A stretch of DNA of 64,000 bases from Oegoconia quadripuncta (GCA_949316235.1 OX438754.1:5565501-5629500), one strand, 5' to 3'; numbered from the stretch's first letter, positions 22,368 through 34,590 are shown. Numbers and translations are program-made. The notes: a model not told the origin generated them from the letters alone.

Positions 22368-22597
22368 TTAAATTTTAACATACAATCCCTGGTGTAATAT
22401 ATATTTCGGACGATCGTGGTTATGCCCAATTGTAGGGCGAATTATAACTCTAGACTTGTCCAAAACCAGACGCGCCTTGCATTTACTTCCCATAGTACAC
22501 TTCCAGTGCTCCGTCGTTTCGGTGATTATTTTACGATAGAATGTGTAGCCATCAAGTAAAATAAGCTCCTTGCCAGCCTTGTTCCGTACCCATGTCA
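22368..22597 (-). CDS. mod(mdg4): E11: FLYWCH alternative 3' exon, type A
   Basis: Acceptor tgtttctag|TG, then 75 residues: VTWVRNKAGKELILLDGYTFYRK, EHWKCTMGSKCKARLVLDK, H-N-H-D-R-P, ending HQGLYVKI-stop. All ligands present. Sister of E9 and E13 (CTMGSKC, EHW, SRVIIR), and DNA similarity extends into both flanks. Its intact tail shows the shortened E9 tail is derived. Confidence 0.92.
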
Positions 22598-24348
22598 CTA
22601 GAAACATATCAAGTGAACATAGTAAATGCACTTAAACAGTAAGAATATAGGTACTCTACGTCGATAAAGCTGAGGGAAATTTTGTATATTAGGATTAAGT
22701 TAATATTTTTTTATTTTTTTTTAATTAGCCTATCGTGTCCCACTGCTGGGCAAAGGTCTCCCCCAAACTTAATATTACTTGGTAAATATTGTTCTTTTAC
22801 TTTTTTTTTTATGACCGACGGGTTCGTACTTGACCTCAATCACACCTGATGTTAAATGAAGATGAGGTCGAAAAACCAATATAAGAAACATTAAGTTTTC
22901 AATTAACTGGTTCGGATTGCTTTTCTGTCTCTGCAGTTATAAATTAAATTGTCGTGGATAACGGAGTTGGTTACACAATGACCTCCATTGTCTACATATA
23001 AGATTATAAAACACAACTGTATTGTGTAGCTGTTAGTTGTCCTGAATAAAATAAAATAACAGGTCCACAGCAGATTGGTAAATTTGAGACAGACTATAGT
23101 GATCACCTGAAATCGGTATTTTCAAGCTGCCCCTGTAGGCTACTGACTTGTCTAAACGACTAGCTGGAGTTAAAACAGCCTATAATTCGTCCACTCCACG
23201 TATTTGGGTGGATGTAGCCCTAATTGCTAAGCTGGGCAGGTAAGTTGAAGATTGCACTTGCATTGGCCCTATTCTAAACTGCCCCATGCGAACGGAAAAG
23301 TAAATAACAATTATCTATCTCATTCGTACTTAATTACATTATGGATTAAATTTACAAGTTACCTTTTACTTTACACTATTCGACATTTGCTTTCGCTGAA
23401 GATGTCTCAAGGAAAAGTTTTTAAAGCGACAAAGACATTTAGACACAAGAGAACTTAAAAATAATAATAAATAAAAATCGCAATAATGTTAAGGCAAATA
23501 CGGTAAATGTTTATTAAAAGATTCGACAACCCAAAGCAATACCAAACCCAAACCCAGAGCAATATACACATATCCCAAGCAATAGTAAGCTGAACTGGGA
23601 GTAAGTCACATCTAATCACAACCGAAAGACGAGCTTGGAATGGAGACAGAGTAAAAATTTCAGCTGAAATCCTTAGTCATATGGGTTTGTGTAACTATGA
23701 TAACCAAGCAGTAACTCTGGTTTTTTTCATATAAGTAAAGGTAAATCAAAGAAAGTAAATGTTTCCTTGTAGTTGCGTATCTAATTAATTAACAGAAAAA
23801 ACCATATTATATTACCAATTATTAATTAATTCGAAAATACCCAACTCAGCGGCACGATTAAACACTCACCAGTTTAACTACAATAAAAAAACAGTAAGTA
23901 AACTGATTTTTTTATATAACTGAAGGTAAAAGTGACGGATTCCTTAATTTATTAATAATTTCTGTGTAGATGCATATTTAATAAATTAGCAGAAAAAACA
24001 ATAAGGTATGTTAGTAACGACATAGTATTTCGACAATGCTCAGGGGCACAATTAACCACCCACCAGTTACAAGTGTGATTACGTTTGTTTATTTAAAGTT
24101 ATATGTTAAGTGATGAATGAATATATTCGATTTGCTTATTGACGAGCTCCCCTAATAATATTAAAAAAAAAACTGGGTGGGACGTTAGCAAATTGTGCCC
24201 CTGAGTGTATTCTGAGTTATTATTACATTCTAAATACTTTTTCGTAAAACATTGTTTCTTAAACAAGATTAAAATTCGGTGTAATAACAGCATGTTCCGA
24301 GATTCGTACGGTTTTGAAGATTCCTATTATTGTCGCTGTAACTCATGC
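22598..24348. other. repeat-rich spacer
   Basis: 22710-22770 is a dispersed repeat ('cgtgtcccactgctgggcaa'). 22799-22872 is a reversed SINE family I 3' fragment. 23700-24290 parallels 19660-20600: the 'caggggcacaattaaccacc' and 'agcaaattgtgcccctga' blocks and 'cgtaaaacattgtttctta' occur in both, upstream of type-B exons. No gene on either strand. Confidence 0.5.
22799..22872 (-). mobile_element. SINE (family I), 3' fragment
   Basis: 'acttgacctcaatcacacct' followed by 'gatgttaaatgaagatgagg', the reverse of the family tail. Confidence 0.75.
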
Positions 24349-24563
24349 TTATATTGGGTAATATTGTTTATTCGGCCGTTTGTGATTGTGTTCTGTGTCC
24401 GCACGGAGTATAAATTTATCCTTTGTCATAATAAACCTTGCTTTACACCGACATTTATTAGTGCATAACCAGCGATCTGTGGTTTTACCTTCAGTATCAT
24501 GGTAAAATGTATATCCGTCAATCACAGCTAATTCCTTGCCAAGCCGGTTAAGCACCCATGTTA
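24349..24563 (-). CDS. mod(mdg4): E12: FLYWCH alternative 3' exon, type B
   Basis: Acceptor tgtttccag|TA, then 70 residues: VTWVLNRLGKELAVIDGYTFYHD, DRWLCTNKCRCKARFIMTK, H-N-H-K-R-P, ending NKQYYPI-stop. Ligands intact, type-B extra Cys present. Only 226 bp separate it from E13, the tightest spacing in the array. Confidence 0.92.
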
Positions 24564-24788
24564 CTGGAAACAAATTAAATTTGCATACATATATGATAAC
24601 TTGAGGCGAAAAGTACATTAGCGTTAGCGATTTCAATACTTAGAGCTAGAGAAAAACTTATACAAATTTAGCAATTTTTTCTGCATTCAAATATTTTCGA
24701 TCTATTTAATGTAATGTGGTTGTGTTATTCCGTTCAATAAGCGTTATGAAAAACTATTTCGATATCAAATAAAGAGATGGAATTAGCA

Positions 24789-25018
24789 TTAAATTTTAAT
24801 ATACAATCCTTTGTGTAATACATATTTTGGACGTTCGTGAGTATGCCTAATTATCGTGCGGGTTATGACTCTAGCCTTGTCCATAATGAGCCGCGACCCG
24901 CATTTGCTTCCCATTGTGCATATCCAGTGTTCGGTCGTATCAGTGATTATGTTGCGGTAGAATGTGTAGCCGTCAATCAAGACAAGATCCTTGCCAGCCT
25001 CGTTCCTCACCCAGGTTA
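24789..25018 (-). CDS. mod(mdg4): E13: FLYWCH alternative 3' exon, type A
   Basis: Acceptor atttttatag|TA, then 75 residues: VTWVRNEAGKDLVLIDGYTFYRN, EHWICTMGSKCGSRLIMDK, H-T-H-E-R-P, ending HKGLYIKI-stop. Type-A signature as in E9 and E11. A plus-strand frame over the same bases (24837-25061) is a shadow. All ligands present. Confidence 0.92.
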
Positions 25019-25249
25019 CTATAAAAATAATTACAAAATGAAAAATATGCAAAAACAATGAAGCATAGGTAATTTTTTTATTTATTAAGTCACTATCCTT
25101 AGATAATCATAATATTAATTAAAAATATGGGTTAAGTTTACAATACAGATTTTACTTAGCACTACCCAAATGTTAAAACGCTTGTGAAGTCTAAAAGCGG
25201 TATGACCGGCTTCACACACTCTCGAGTACGACAAAGTTTGATATACTTA

Positions 25250-25345
25250 CTTTTCACCGCCGCCCATGGACACCCGCAACACCAAAAGGGTCACAGATGC
25301 GTTGCCGGCCTTTGAGGAAGGTGTAGGCTCGTTTCTTGAATGCGT
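25250..25345 (-). mobile_element. LINE C-terminal/3'-end fragment
   Basis: Nearly identical over about 95 bp to 56005-56090 of the larger fragment. 5'-truncated and partly rearranged. Confidence 0.75.
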
Positions 25346-25879
25346 TGATACGAAATGAGAGTTTACTATGGAATTCCTAGATAATTTATAGATATGCAGA
25401 TTGCCGATAACATAACAAGTATAAACAACAAGAAACCACAGCCAAATCAGGAGGTAGTAATGGATGTCGCTTGAAATGACAGTACGTACTACTGTAATCA
25501 TCACCATCATATCAGCCACAGAACAGAACATAGGTCTCCCCCACAGATTGCCCGAGTGACCGATTGAAAACGGCCTGCATCCAGTGACTTCCCGCGATTG
25601 ATCAGGTCGTCGAGGGAAATTTATTTCGACCAATTAAAACAAAGCATTTTGTAAAATGTATTTACTTCAACGTGGACATGTAATTTTAGTGAACATGTAA
25701 ACATTTCATATTGCATCATACATAATATTCATAAAATGTACTGTAATTACTTGTATTATCAACAACGGAATTAAGTAGTGACTCCTGAAAAGAAAATGCC
25801 ATGATGGTCTTAATAAAAGTCATATCCTGCTGATTGCTAAAAGCTAATTTTGGATAACTTGGACGTCAAGCTAATAGTC

Positions 25880-26315
25880 CAGTAAGGATACACTTAGAAT
25901 AAAATTACCACTGTAGATCTCATTTCGTCGGAGAATATACTTACAACTCCTGTAACTATTTTCAAAAAAATCGATCAATAACTTCTTCATATTTATGTAA
26001 AACTATCTTTCCGCCCGCGACGTCGTCCGCATAGAAGATTTTATCAAAATCGGTTCAGCAAAAAATTTGCCTATATGTTAACCCAGGTCCTAATCTGCTT
26101 ACCCACCAAATTTCATCCAAATCCGTCCAGCTATTTTTAGAAAATATAAAGTAGTCATTGCTTAATGTTTTAGAAAATTGTTTTAGGAGATCTTAGCATC
26201 TTCTACAACGTTATGAAGTTCGCAGTGGTAACTTTAATTTAATATTGTAGGATTTATAACTAAATACCTAGACTACATTTAAAGTAAGCTACAGAATTGT
26301 TAGAAAACATTATTA
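25880..26315. mobile_element. TIR element, copy 2 (partial)
   Basis: Shares 'aaaattaccactgtag', 'ggagatcttagcatcttcta', 'cagtggtaactttaatttaa' and 'gtaagctacagaattgttag' with the copy at 18138-18835. The left terminus is eroded. Confidence 0.7.
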
Positions 26316-27011
26316 TTAAATGTTCGCTTACGAATAGAAGCAGAATTATTGTTTCCCTTGTGAGAGAATCGCTTTCAGAGCGTCAGGCTCTAACCCCTAG
26401 GAACTTAAAAGAGTTATAATGTAAGAAATGTAAATCGCTTAAAATTGAATTGAAAACTATCATCAACATTTACTAGTTTGCATATATAAAATAAATTTAA
26501 GAGAAAAATTGGCTTAATATAACAATGTGTGTGTGTGAGCTCGCGTATCTGTATGTGTCATTGACGGTGTTGTCCAGTCTTTGCGTGGTCCGGTTGAGTG
26601 CGGTTTTTTCTTTTATATTTAAGATTAATTAATGATTTATTAGGTAAGAATTAAGAACAACATTTAGTACACACCACATACATATATATATTCTTATGTT
26701 ATGCAAATTTTTCTTTTGATTTTACTAGCATATTCTCGAGTAGGAGACAACTTCGAGTAAATTTTCGGTTTCCTCAGTGAGATTAAATTTTTCGGGTGAT
26801 ATTTAAAGATATATGTAGTCAAAGCGTGCTTGACAATGCACGTGGCAGATAGACAGCACTTGTTTTGCCATTTTATTGGCGTTTAGTTTAAGTCGGAAAG
26901 CTGAAATACTTCTTCTCTCGCCTGTCAACTCCGCATATTACAAAAGTTACCGATCAACTGTAATTCTGAAAAAATATTTTGTCCAAATTTTCCGACTAAC
27001 ATTGCATGTAT

Positions 27012-27247
27012 CTAAATTCTAATAAGCACACCGTCTCGTATTATATGTCTCGACGCTTTATGAGAATGATCCGTGTTCGCATGGATTAAACTTCCTTTAT
27101 TTTTAACCATAATCAGTCTTGCCTTGCATTTTGCGCCGGCGCTGCACACCCATCGATCTGTAGTCTTGCTGTTACGTGCCGAGAGATAAAATGTGTACCC
27201 ATTGACAAGCGCCAAATCCTTTCCATTTTTACCAGTCACCCATGTCA
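27012..27247 (-). CDS. mod(mdg4): E14: FLYWCH alternative 3' exon, mod(mdg4)-like
   Basis: Acceptor gaattttcag|TG, then 77 residues: VTWVTGKNGKDLALVNGYTFYLS, DRWVCSAGAKCKARLIMVKNK, LIHANTDHSH, ending DGVLIRI-stop. Pairs with E15 through CSAGxKCKARLIM and LIHANT. The ligands are intact. Unlike most members it has TGKNGK where others have RNxAGK, and Leu in place of the usual tail Tyr. Confidence 0.9.
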
Positions 27248-28337
27248 CTGAAAATTCAAATTAGTGAGGTAAAAGATTCTAATGTAAATGGACTCGACCT
27301 CCTATTTGGAAATCGGTTAATAAGTAGCCTATGCCGATCTTGAGCTACCATTTAACAATAGGGATAAGGAGATAGAGTTAAATGTCGAGAGTCTAGATGT
27401 GTGCTACCAGGAAAGAGCCCCTAGCAAGTACCGGGCACATCTCTCAACGATTCGGCCCGTGTAACCATGATGGTTGGAGGGAACCATGGGAAGGTGGAGG
27501 GTTTGGACTGGTAGTGTCACGGTCGTCGTGCTGCCGACTGTACTGTTGCGCGTTTAACGAATGATGAGAACTTTCACTTAACCTTAAATTGCCTACTTAT
27601 TGTTTATAAGTAAAAGAATTGAAAAGTAGTAAAAAAATAGAAAATTATCTATATTTAGTACGTATACCAGCTACACACTTTTACTCGAATATTCTTTTCT
27701 ATGTTTATATGCAAGTAAAAAAATACATCATTTAGTATTTGTATATACGCGACGGAGGAAATAAATTCTACTTCTTCCAATTAAGATTACACTTCGAAAT
27801 ATTTGGTCCATAAAAGCAAAAATAAACATTGTAGCTCTAAACAAAAGCTGCATTGTAGTGAAAATGATTGAAAAATGGTATTTGCGTGATGGTTGTTAGC
27901 CATGTTTGATGAAAATCGGCAGTTGATTTATTTATACAGGGTATTTTAAACACGAATTGAAAGAAATCGTTTGGCTTTGTATGGACATGCTATGAGGAGG
28001 GATAACAGGCTGTTATTAAGAGAGAAATTTATTAGAGAAAGATGGATGGATTGTGCGAGGACCGGTATGAACGAAAAGAGCGTGAATGATGATGTAACTA
28101 ATTGAAGAGATTGGATAAAAAAACGTACTGACGTAAATTGGGGCCAGGATTACAATCATACAAACCAACAAAAACCTTTACAGAATAAAATATACATTCA
28201 CTGCATTCAAAAACGAAGGACTGAAATGCGCCCTACTGGACTAGCATTTAGAAAGTGGCTTCAATTTAAGTTATATTAGCCTCCGTCTTTCTTTTGTCTT
28301 CTCGAAGAACCATCTCAATGAACTTGTTATTGTTGTC
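27248..28337. other. spacer with LINE scrap
   Basis: 27960-28135 (+) reads G-H-A-M-R-R-D-N-R ... W-M-D-C-A-R ... D-D-V-T-N before a stop, the C-terminal end of a LINE reverse transcriptase. The rest is unassigned. Confidence 0.5.
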
Positions 28338-28570
28338 TTAAATTTTAATATACATCCCTTCTCGTATTACATATTTCGAAGACTTGTGGGTATGTTTAGT
28401 GTTCGCATGGATCAACCTTGCTTTATTCTTAGCCATAATAAGTCTTGCCTTGCATTTGGAGCCGGCGCTGCACACCCATCGCTCAGTGGTCTGTGTACAT
28501 ACCGAACGGTAGAATGTATAACCGTTGATAAGCGCCAACGGCTTGCCAGTTGGGTTAGTCACCCATTTTA
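28338..28570 (-). CDS. mod(mdg4): E15: FLYWCH alternative 3' exon, mod(mdg4)-like
   Basis: Acceptor agtttcag|TA, then 76 residues: VKWVTNPTGKPLALINGYTFYRS, ERWVCSAGSKCKARLIMAKNK, LIHANTKHTH, ending EGMYIKI-stop. Sister of E14. All FLYWCH ligands present with standard spacing. The junction Trp is retained. A plus-strand frame at 28386-28574 is a shadow. Confidence 0.92.
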
Positions 28571-28639
28571 CTGAAACTTCAAATTCAGTTTTGAATTTTC
28601 AATATTTAACAAAGGTATGATTTTACAAAAAATGTTTTC

Positions 28640-28935
28640 AAGCGCCAAGACTACGTTCGGGACACATACCATTAAATAGTTTTGCCTTTCTGATGGACAA
28701 GGTAACTTCACCTAAGTGTGATGAATATGAAATTGTTGAGGATTATAACCACATGCTTGTGGAGTGTCTTCGGAATGAGGCAGAACTGTTACTTGGGACA
28801 TTCCAGAATAGACGTAGGACAAACAATAGTGCGCTAGCTTCCCCCACAGCAGCGGAAGCCAGGGCACTATATCAAATGCTTGAGATTGGGATAAAGCGTG
28901 GATAGTATCTATTTACGTAAATAAAGAAAATAAAA
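28640..28935 (+). pseudogene. non-LTR retrotransposon C-terminal fragment
   Basis: The frame reads RLRSGHIPLNSFAF, then SPKCDEYEIVEDYNHMLVEC, the zinc-knuckle-like end of a Jockey/R1-type ORF2, running on to a stop at 28905 and an A-rich tail. 5'-truncated, no in-frame stop in the part that remains. Confidence 0.8.
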
Positions 28936-31515
28936 AAAGCAACCGCTCTCTTTGAAGTCGGTCAGATAAAATGATTTTTTTACAACATACTTATATTTGA
29001 AAAGATTTTAGGTATACCTATAAATCTTATTAAAATAAGATCTCCTTCGATTTTTTTATAGGTATGAAATTTATTTCCAAAATAAATTACAAGTTTCCTT
29101 AGCCTAGTTACTTAGATAAATATAAAAACTAATACCTACTTGGACTCTGATCCTCAAACTAAGCCAAACCTGTATCACAGAATACAATTGAGGATCAGTT
29201 CCTCCCAATATAAAAGATATTGTACTTAGTACATGCTTAATAATCTACTTAATGTAGGTATATACTTACGACCGATATTTTAATTTCAAGTGAAGCCATG
29301 TAGTTTCCGGCACGTATAAATAATTAAACCCACCATTCTCTTACCGTGGGTAAAAGACGTAGACTTATGAATAGTACCTAGTAGACCAAACATTAATATG
29401 CCTATGTAAAACTCTATGCGTGCCCCTTGCAGCTCTTGTACTTGTAAAATGTAAACGAAACTTTTTTTTATGCACAACGGGTTAGTACTTGACCATCACA
29501 CCTGATGTTAAGTGAATATGAGGTCGAAGGTGGAAGGGTACTGACCCGACAAACCCATCTTATTTGGGGAACTGGCTATCTTAGACTTATCTTCTAACTA
29601 CATATCTAACCAATATTATAAATGCGAAAGTTTAGATGTTTGTTTATTGCTCAATCACGGCGAAACGGATGAACGTGTTTGGATGAAATTTGGTACACCG
29701 GTAGAACATACCCTGAATAAAGACATAGGATAAGTGAGTATTTTTTTTTTTTCGATTAAGTGAGTAGTTCCCACGGGATAAACCAATCCGCGATAAAGTT
29801 ATTCCACGCAGGCTAAGCCGCGGGCTGAAAGGTAGTAATATTATAATTACTTGTTTTCAAACAAAATACTTCGAAGGTATTAGATAAGGTATTAATAACT
29901 TAGTCATCTAAGCTACACAATTACAATCGTCAAAGAGAAACGTCGTTTAAACATTTGTATGGAAACAGGCTACGCGTTAATCATTATGTTCGGTCTACTA
30001 TACTATTTACACGTCTATGGTGAAAGGTGACTAAGGGTCTTTACACCAAACACAACATGCATGTTTCAACAGCGATGGTCGTCGCCCCCCTGTTGCATAT
30101 GCATTTCGAATCGTGGATGTTGTTCCAGCATTAAATTTTAATGTCTATATTTGGGGATAACTCTGAACTCCAATGTATGTAACTCCATCATCCTCAAAAA
30201 ACATGTTGTATTTTGAACCCTCCCTAAATTGAGGAGTTGGTAAATTAATACTTCACCTGAATATTTGTGTGTGAATATTAACGATGTCTTTATATAAATG
30301 CAGATATTATATACGTCACATTAAAAACTATTCTTTGGCACGTATATCATTCATGACTAGTTATACAAAATAGTCTTATATTCCTATACATATAAATAAT
30401 ACCTAGTTGTTTAAGAGGATTTATTCCACGTGACATTCCATACAAAATTTCAAATTTTTCGATATGAATAGACCGATTCTAATGAAACTTTACGCGCATA
30501 AGCAGGTTACATAGATCTAAAAAGTTAGTGCAAAACATTTTCAAAATATCAAATTTAAAAGAATATATTGCATATTTTATGATAGGTGAGATTGTAGTCA
30601 AACGCGAAACCAGTTATTAATAAAAAGAAAAAAAAAAGAAAGGTGTACTATGGAAACTTATTGCTCTAATTCAGTTTCAATACCCTTTTCCGAAAATATT
30701 CTCTTCTAACTTAAGCATAATAAAGTTTCACTTGAAAATTTGGACTTGAAAGTTTGTATGGACTATCGTGCGGAATAATCCCTCTTAAAGCATTTCCAAA
30801 TATGGAAAATAAAAAATAAACCGCAACTATATTTACGTATACGAGTAAATGACAATATAAATGAATAGTCTTATTTAATTATTATTGTTCTTATGTTATA
30901 AATGGGCTTTCTAGTTCTGGAATCAGATTCTCTACACCAAAAAGAAGACTTAATGTATGTAAGAAAAATACTAAAATATTTTAAGAAAAATAGTGTTATA
31001 ATGTAAATAGGTATACTAAATATAAATGTGTTGTCAATGTCACTCATTTATACAGAGTCATTAAGTCAATTAATAGTGATACACTTTTATAATCAGATTC
31101 GGGTACACATTCAAAATTTGTCATAAAATTACATAAATAAATTTCTGACTACTTGGATGATAAGCAAGCATGGACTTAGGCCGCTCAGCGACACAGTCTG
31201 ATTATACAATTCTATGACATCATTAAATAGTAATGAGACTAAATATAATGAAATGATTGGTTAACAAATTATTTAAGCCAATTATATCCGTCCAAACTGG
31301 CTCCGGCTGGACAACGTGTTTACCTTGCACATACAAGTGGCAATTTATTTTTCTAATTTTATGATATACTTCACATAAATCACTATTGCATCTTATTGTT
31401 ATTACAAATTATGTTTAATAATGGAGATACCACTTTCATATGACATTGTCCGACAAGAATTTTTGTCAAGTAACCGTCAATATCAGAAGTTAGACCACTA
31501 ACCGTGCGAACATTA
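28936..31515. other. exon-free spacer, repeat-derived
   Basis: The 4.5 kb between E15 and E16 has no exon on either strand. 29462-29600 is a SINE family I fragment. 29610-29860 is a common dispersed repeat ('attataaatgcgaaagttta', 'ggatgaaatttggtacacc', ending 'ctaagccgcgggctgaaag'). 30130-30190 holds a degenerate copy of the block seen at 14425. The rest is AT-rich and unassigned. Confidence 0.5.
29462..29600 (-). mobile_element. SINE (family I), 3' fragment
   Basis: 'tatgcacaacgggttagtac' through 'gacccgacaaacccatctta' to 'ggctatctta' matches the tail half of the reversed family I copies. Confidence 0.8.
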
Positions 31516-32066
31516 AGGTACAGATACACATGCTTAATAGCACGCTACGAAGCATGCTTATGAGTATGTTTAAAATAAGCATGCTCTTGAACTGCAACAT
31601 TTGCTAGTAATAAGCATGCTAGTTTTAAGCATGCTCCTGAATGAGCATGCTTTTAAGCAAACAATCCGTACACTTGATACTTCGTACGCAAAGACCATTG
31701 ACGTCATGGGACTGAACTGAATAAAATCATACTTTTGATTGCAATGCAATACATCCAAAAACTTCCGTCATCAAGGAACAAAAAACAAGAAATTTGGGTC
31801 CGTAATTGGATCACCCCAGCGAGACATTTTTAGCGCGAAGACGTGCGCGCACGAACAACTGACGATACGAGCATGCTCTTAATAAGCAAACCTGTTTAGA
31901 CGTCCCCAAACCTGTTTAACATGGCCAAAATCGGCGTCGATTGATTTGTGAACTTGCTCATATAAGCATGCTCGTTACTAGCTATGGTTTCGACACATGC
32001 ACTAGATAGCACTTGCTCATTAATAGCATGTTTTCGTGCTACTCACAAGCATGTCTATCTGCACCT
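31516..32066 (-). mobile_element. Harbinger-like non-autonomous TIR element, copy 2
   Basis: Left end AGGTACAGATACACATGCT and right end AGCATGTCTATCTGCACCT are inverted. Both flanks carry TTA (31513-31515 and 32067-32069), the 3-bp target duplication typical of PIF/Harbinger elements. The interior is the reverse complement of the element at 2813-3389 and has the same AGCATGCT palindromes. No transposase frame remains. Confidence 0.82.
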
Positions 32067-32340
32067 TTAAACAATATATATTAGATATTTTCAGTCAGTG
32101 GTTGCAATATGTAAATGTAATGTAAGCTTAATATCCAGTAACATAATAGTAAAATGCTAAATGAAAATTGAAAATGTATTACTACAAGCCTATAGTTGCT
32201 TACTGTGGAACTAGATGGCGCTGCGTGTATGTCTAAGGATACTTAATTATTACACAATTAATTAACACAGTATGTAAGTAAATACTTCACATCTATTGTT
32301 CATTGTATGATTAAGTAGGTATACATTAATATATTTATAC

Positions 32341-32692
32341 CGGATGAGTTTTTTTACCGTAAGGAAAAAAATAGGGCACATTAGGTAAGTGAAATATAAG
32401 TTATTGGCATAGGTATAGTTCATTTGGGACTCATATTTTCTCCAAGTTTTTTTTTTTAAGTTAATGATGTAATTATCTGGAATAGGCTACAAACGCGACC
32501 GTCAAATGACACAAAGTGACAAAAAGTTTATTCGATGATAGTTTTGAAAAAAAAAAATTAAACTACCTATGCCAATACCTTCTATTTCACTTACCTAATA
32601 TTCCCTATTTTTAACCGACTTCAAAAAAGGAGGAGGTTCTGTATTCGGAGCGTATTTGTTTTTTTTTTCCTTACGGTAATATAACTCATCCG
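32341..32692. mobile_element. inverted-repeat MITE, intact copy
   Basis: Ends CGGATGAGTTTTTTTACCG and its inverse, flanked by TAC and GTA. A second, unrelated fragment ('aaccgacttcaaaaaaggag') seems inserted near 32610. It is the uninterrupted reference for 5872-6901. Confidence 0.78.
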
Positions 32693-33037
32693 GTATAGTT
32701 TTCATGGAAACAAATTGTGCTGACCTAGAAAAATCGCAAAAGTTTCAATAGCGACAATCGCTCACGACTCTCGCAACTGATTGGCTGACATTTGTTCGGG
32801 ATTTAAAGACAGCCAATCGGCAGCGAGAAATAAACCGATAGTGTTTATCATTATAGAAAAAAACGCCACTTTTCTGGGGGGGTTAGAATATTATTTTTAT
32901 ATTAAATGAGAATAAATTATTAATATAATTCTTGAGATCTTGATATCTCTCCCAGGATGCCTAACTTTCTATATTCTGCTTGCGGATTTAATATCATTTC
33001 TGAGAACAAAAGTTTCTAATATTTTTAAAATGTTGAA

Positions 33038-33279
33038 TTAAATTTTATAAAAGGTCCCGTCTCGAATTTCATAGTTGGGCGGAGAATGACAATGTTCTAT
33101 ATTCATGCGGATTATTTCTATATATTCTTCACTAGTCTTCGTCGTAGTGATGCTTGCTTTACATTTAATGTGATTAGTGCACACCCATCTTTCTGTGACC
33201 TTACTACGATTATCGCAATAAAATGTATATCCATCCATTATGAGCGTTTTCTTCCCAAATTCATTTGCTACCAAGGTTG
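33038..33279 (-). CDS. mod(mdg4): E16: FLYWCH alternative 3' exon, mod(mdg4)-like
   Basis: Acceptor ctttccag|CA, so the split codon would be Ala rather than Val with a G donor. 79 residues: ATLVANEFGKKTLIMDGYTFYCD, ERWVCTNHIKCKASITTTK, then a five-residue insertion (SEEYI), H-C-H-S-P-P, ending DGTFYKI-stop. Pairs with E17 (KCKAxITTxKT, HCH). Zinc ligands are intact. The Trp at the fourth position is Leu. Confidence 0.88.
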
Positions 33280-33589
33280 CTGGAAAGAGTTCAAAAAATT
33301 AATTTTTAAATCAATCATAAATTAAATGATGACATGCTTGATTTCGTTTTTGCCACTAAGCTACGGGATTATAAAAAAATCTAGGAATATATTTAAAGAT
33401 TTAATAATTAGGCATGAATTGTTCGACAAATAAAACTAAAATATTTTTGGAAATTATTATAATAATTAGATTTTTATTTATAACTACAAAAGTTTTTACA
33501 TAACATCAAGCATATTATAATGGTACCTGTAATTGATAAAATAGCGACTATTTAAATAACTCTACCGGTGTAAGTTGGTCGCGCAACGT

Positions 33590-34110
33590 ACGGATAGTAA
33601 TTCTCGCTCATTCGACATTTCAATATTGATAGACATCCATAGGTTTGCCACTTTTGCAGTCATCGTGAAAGAGATAGACATGCCAATGTCTATTGACAGT
33701 GAAATGTCGAATGCGAAGGATCGGGGCCCAGGAGCCTGATTCTCACATACTCGAGATTTCAATGTCGAACGACATCAATAGGTTTGTCACTTTTACACAC
33801 GTATATAAGTGTGAAAGAGATAGACATGCCAATGTCTATCGGCAGTGATATGTCGAACGCGCGAGAATCGGGGCCCATGGGACTGATTCTCGAGTATTCG
33901 ACATTTCACTGTCGATAGACTTTCGTGGGTTTGTGACCTGTTGACGACTTTCGACATTAAAATCTCGAGTGCGAGAATTGGGACCCTGGGCAGTAATTCT
34001 CAAGCGTTCGAGATTTTTCGACAGACATCGATAGGTTTGTCACTTTTACACCCGCATATTAGTATGAAAGAGATAGATATACCAACTACCGAATAGACGA
34101 CGTACAGAGT
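33590..34110. repeat. cluster of inverted/tandem repeats, 3-4 units
   Basis: Units of 100-170 bp share 'attctcg...ttcgacatttca', 'gataggtttgtcacttttac', 'gaaagagatagacatgccaa' and the mirrored 'gcgagaatcggggccc'. Starts are near 33592, 33743, 33890 and 33990. Each unit is itself partly palindromic, so this looks like a MITE that tandemly amplified. Confidence 0.8.
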
Positions 34111-34359
34111 AACAGCTCGAGAGTACATTTTATTAGCCGATTCTATTAGGGTTGTCACCTAAGGAAAGAAAATTAATTGAAAATGTAGTTACAAGTTTCA
34201 GTAATTATCTGTGTGACCGTTTCATACTGTATTAAAAAATGATTGTACTACATCGGCCACAAGGAGTTGCATATCATCTGTCATAAATTCGGATATAAAA
34301 GCGGCATTTAGTTATTTTCACGACTTAAATTACAAAAACAGAATTTTGTTGGATTTATC

Positions 34360-34590
34360 ACGGCTTATTAGCAAGTTAAAGTACCAGTGGCTAGGGCACA
34401 TAGCTCGACTAACTCACAGGTGATGGGGCGTTAAAGTTCTAGAGTGGAGACCACGCACCGGCAAGCCCAGCGTGGGACATCCACCCATAACCTTGTCCAA
34501 CCGGTCGCTCAAGGAAATCTATGGGAGAGGTCTATATTCACCAAAAGACGTCCTGTGACTGATATGATGATGAAGGTTTTAGTATGATGG
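34360..34590 (+). pseudogene. RTE-type LINE RT C-terminal fragment
   Basis: Reads S-K-L-K-Y-Q-W-L-G-H-I-A-R-L-T, a stop, then V-L-E-W-R-P-R-T-G-K-P-S-V-G-H-P-P, the usual end of RTE-clade reverse transcriptases, with a (TGA)n-like 'gatatgatgatgaa' tail. Disabled by the stop. Confidence 0.78.

Larger units (their letters stand above)
25019..27011. other. repeat-rich spacer
   Basis: 25250-25345 is a reversed fragment of the LINE end seen at 55919 ('ccgcccatggacacccgcaa', 'ggcctttgaggaaggtgtag'). 25880-26315 is a TIR element copy. 26030-26160 holds common non-coding repeat text ('aaaatcggttcagcaaaaaa'). 26525-27000 has no recognisable feature. Confidence 0.5.
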
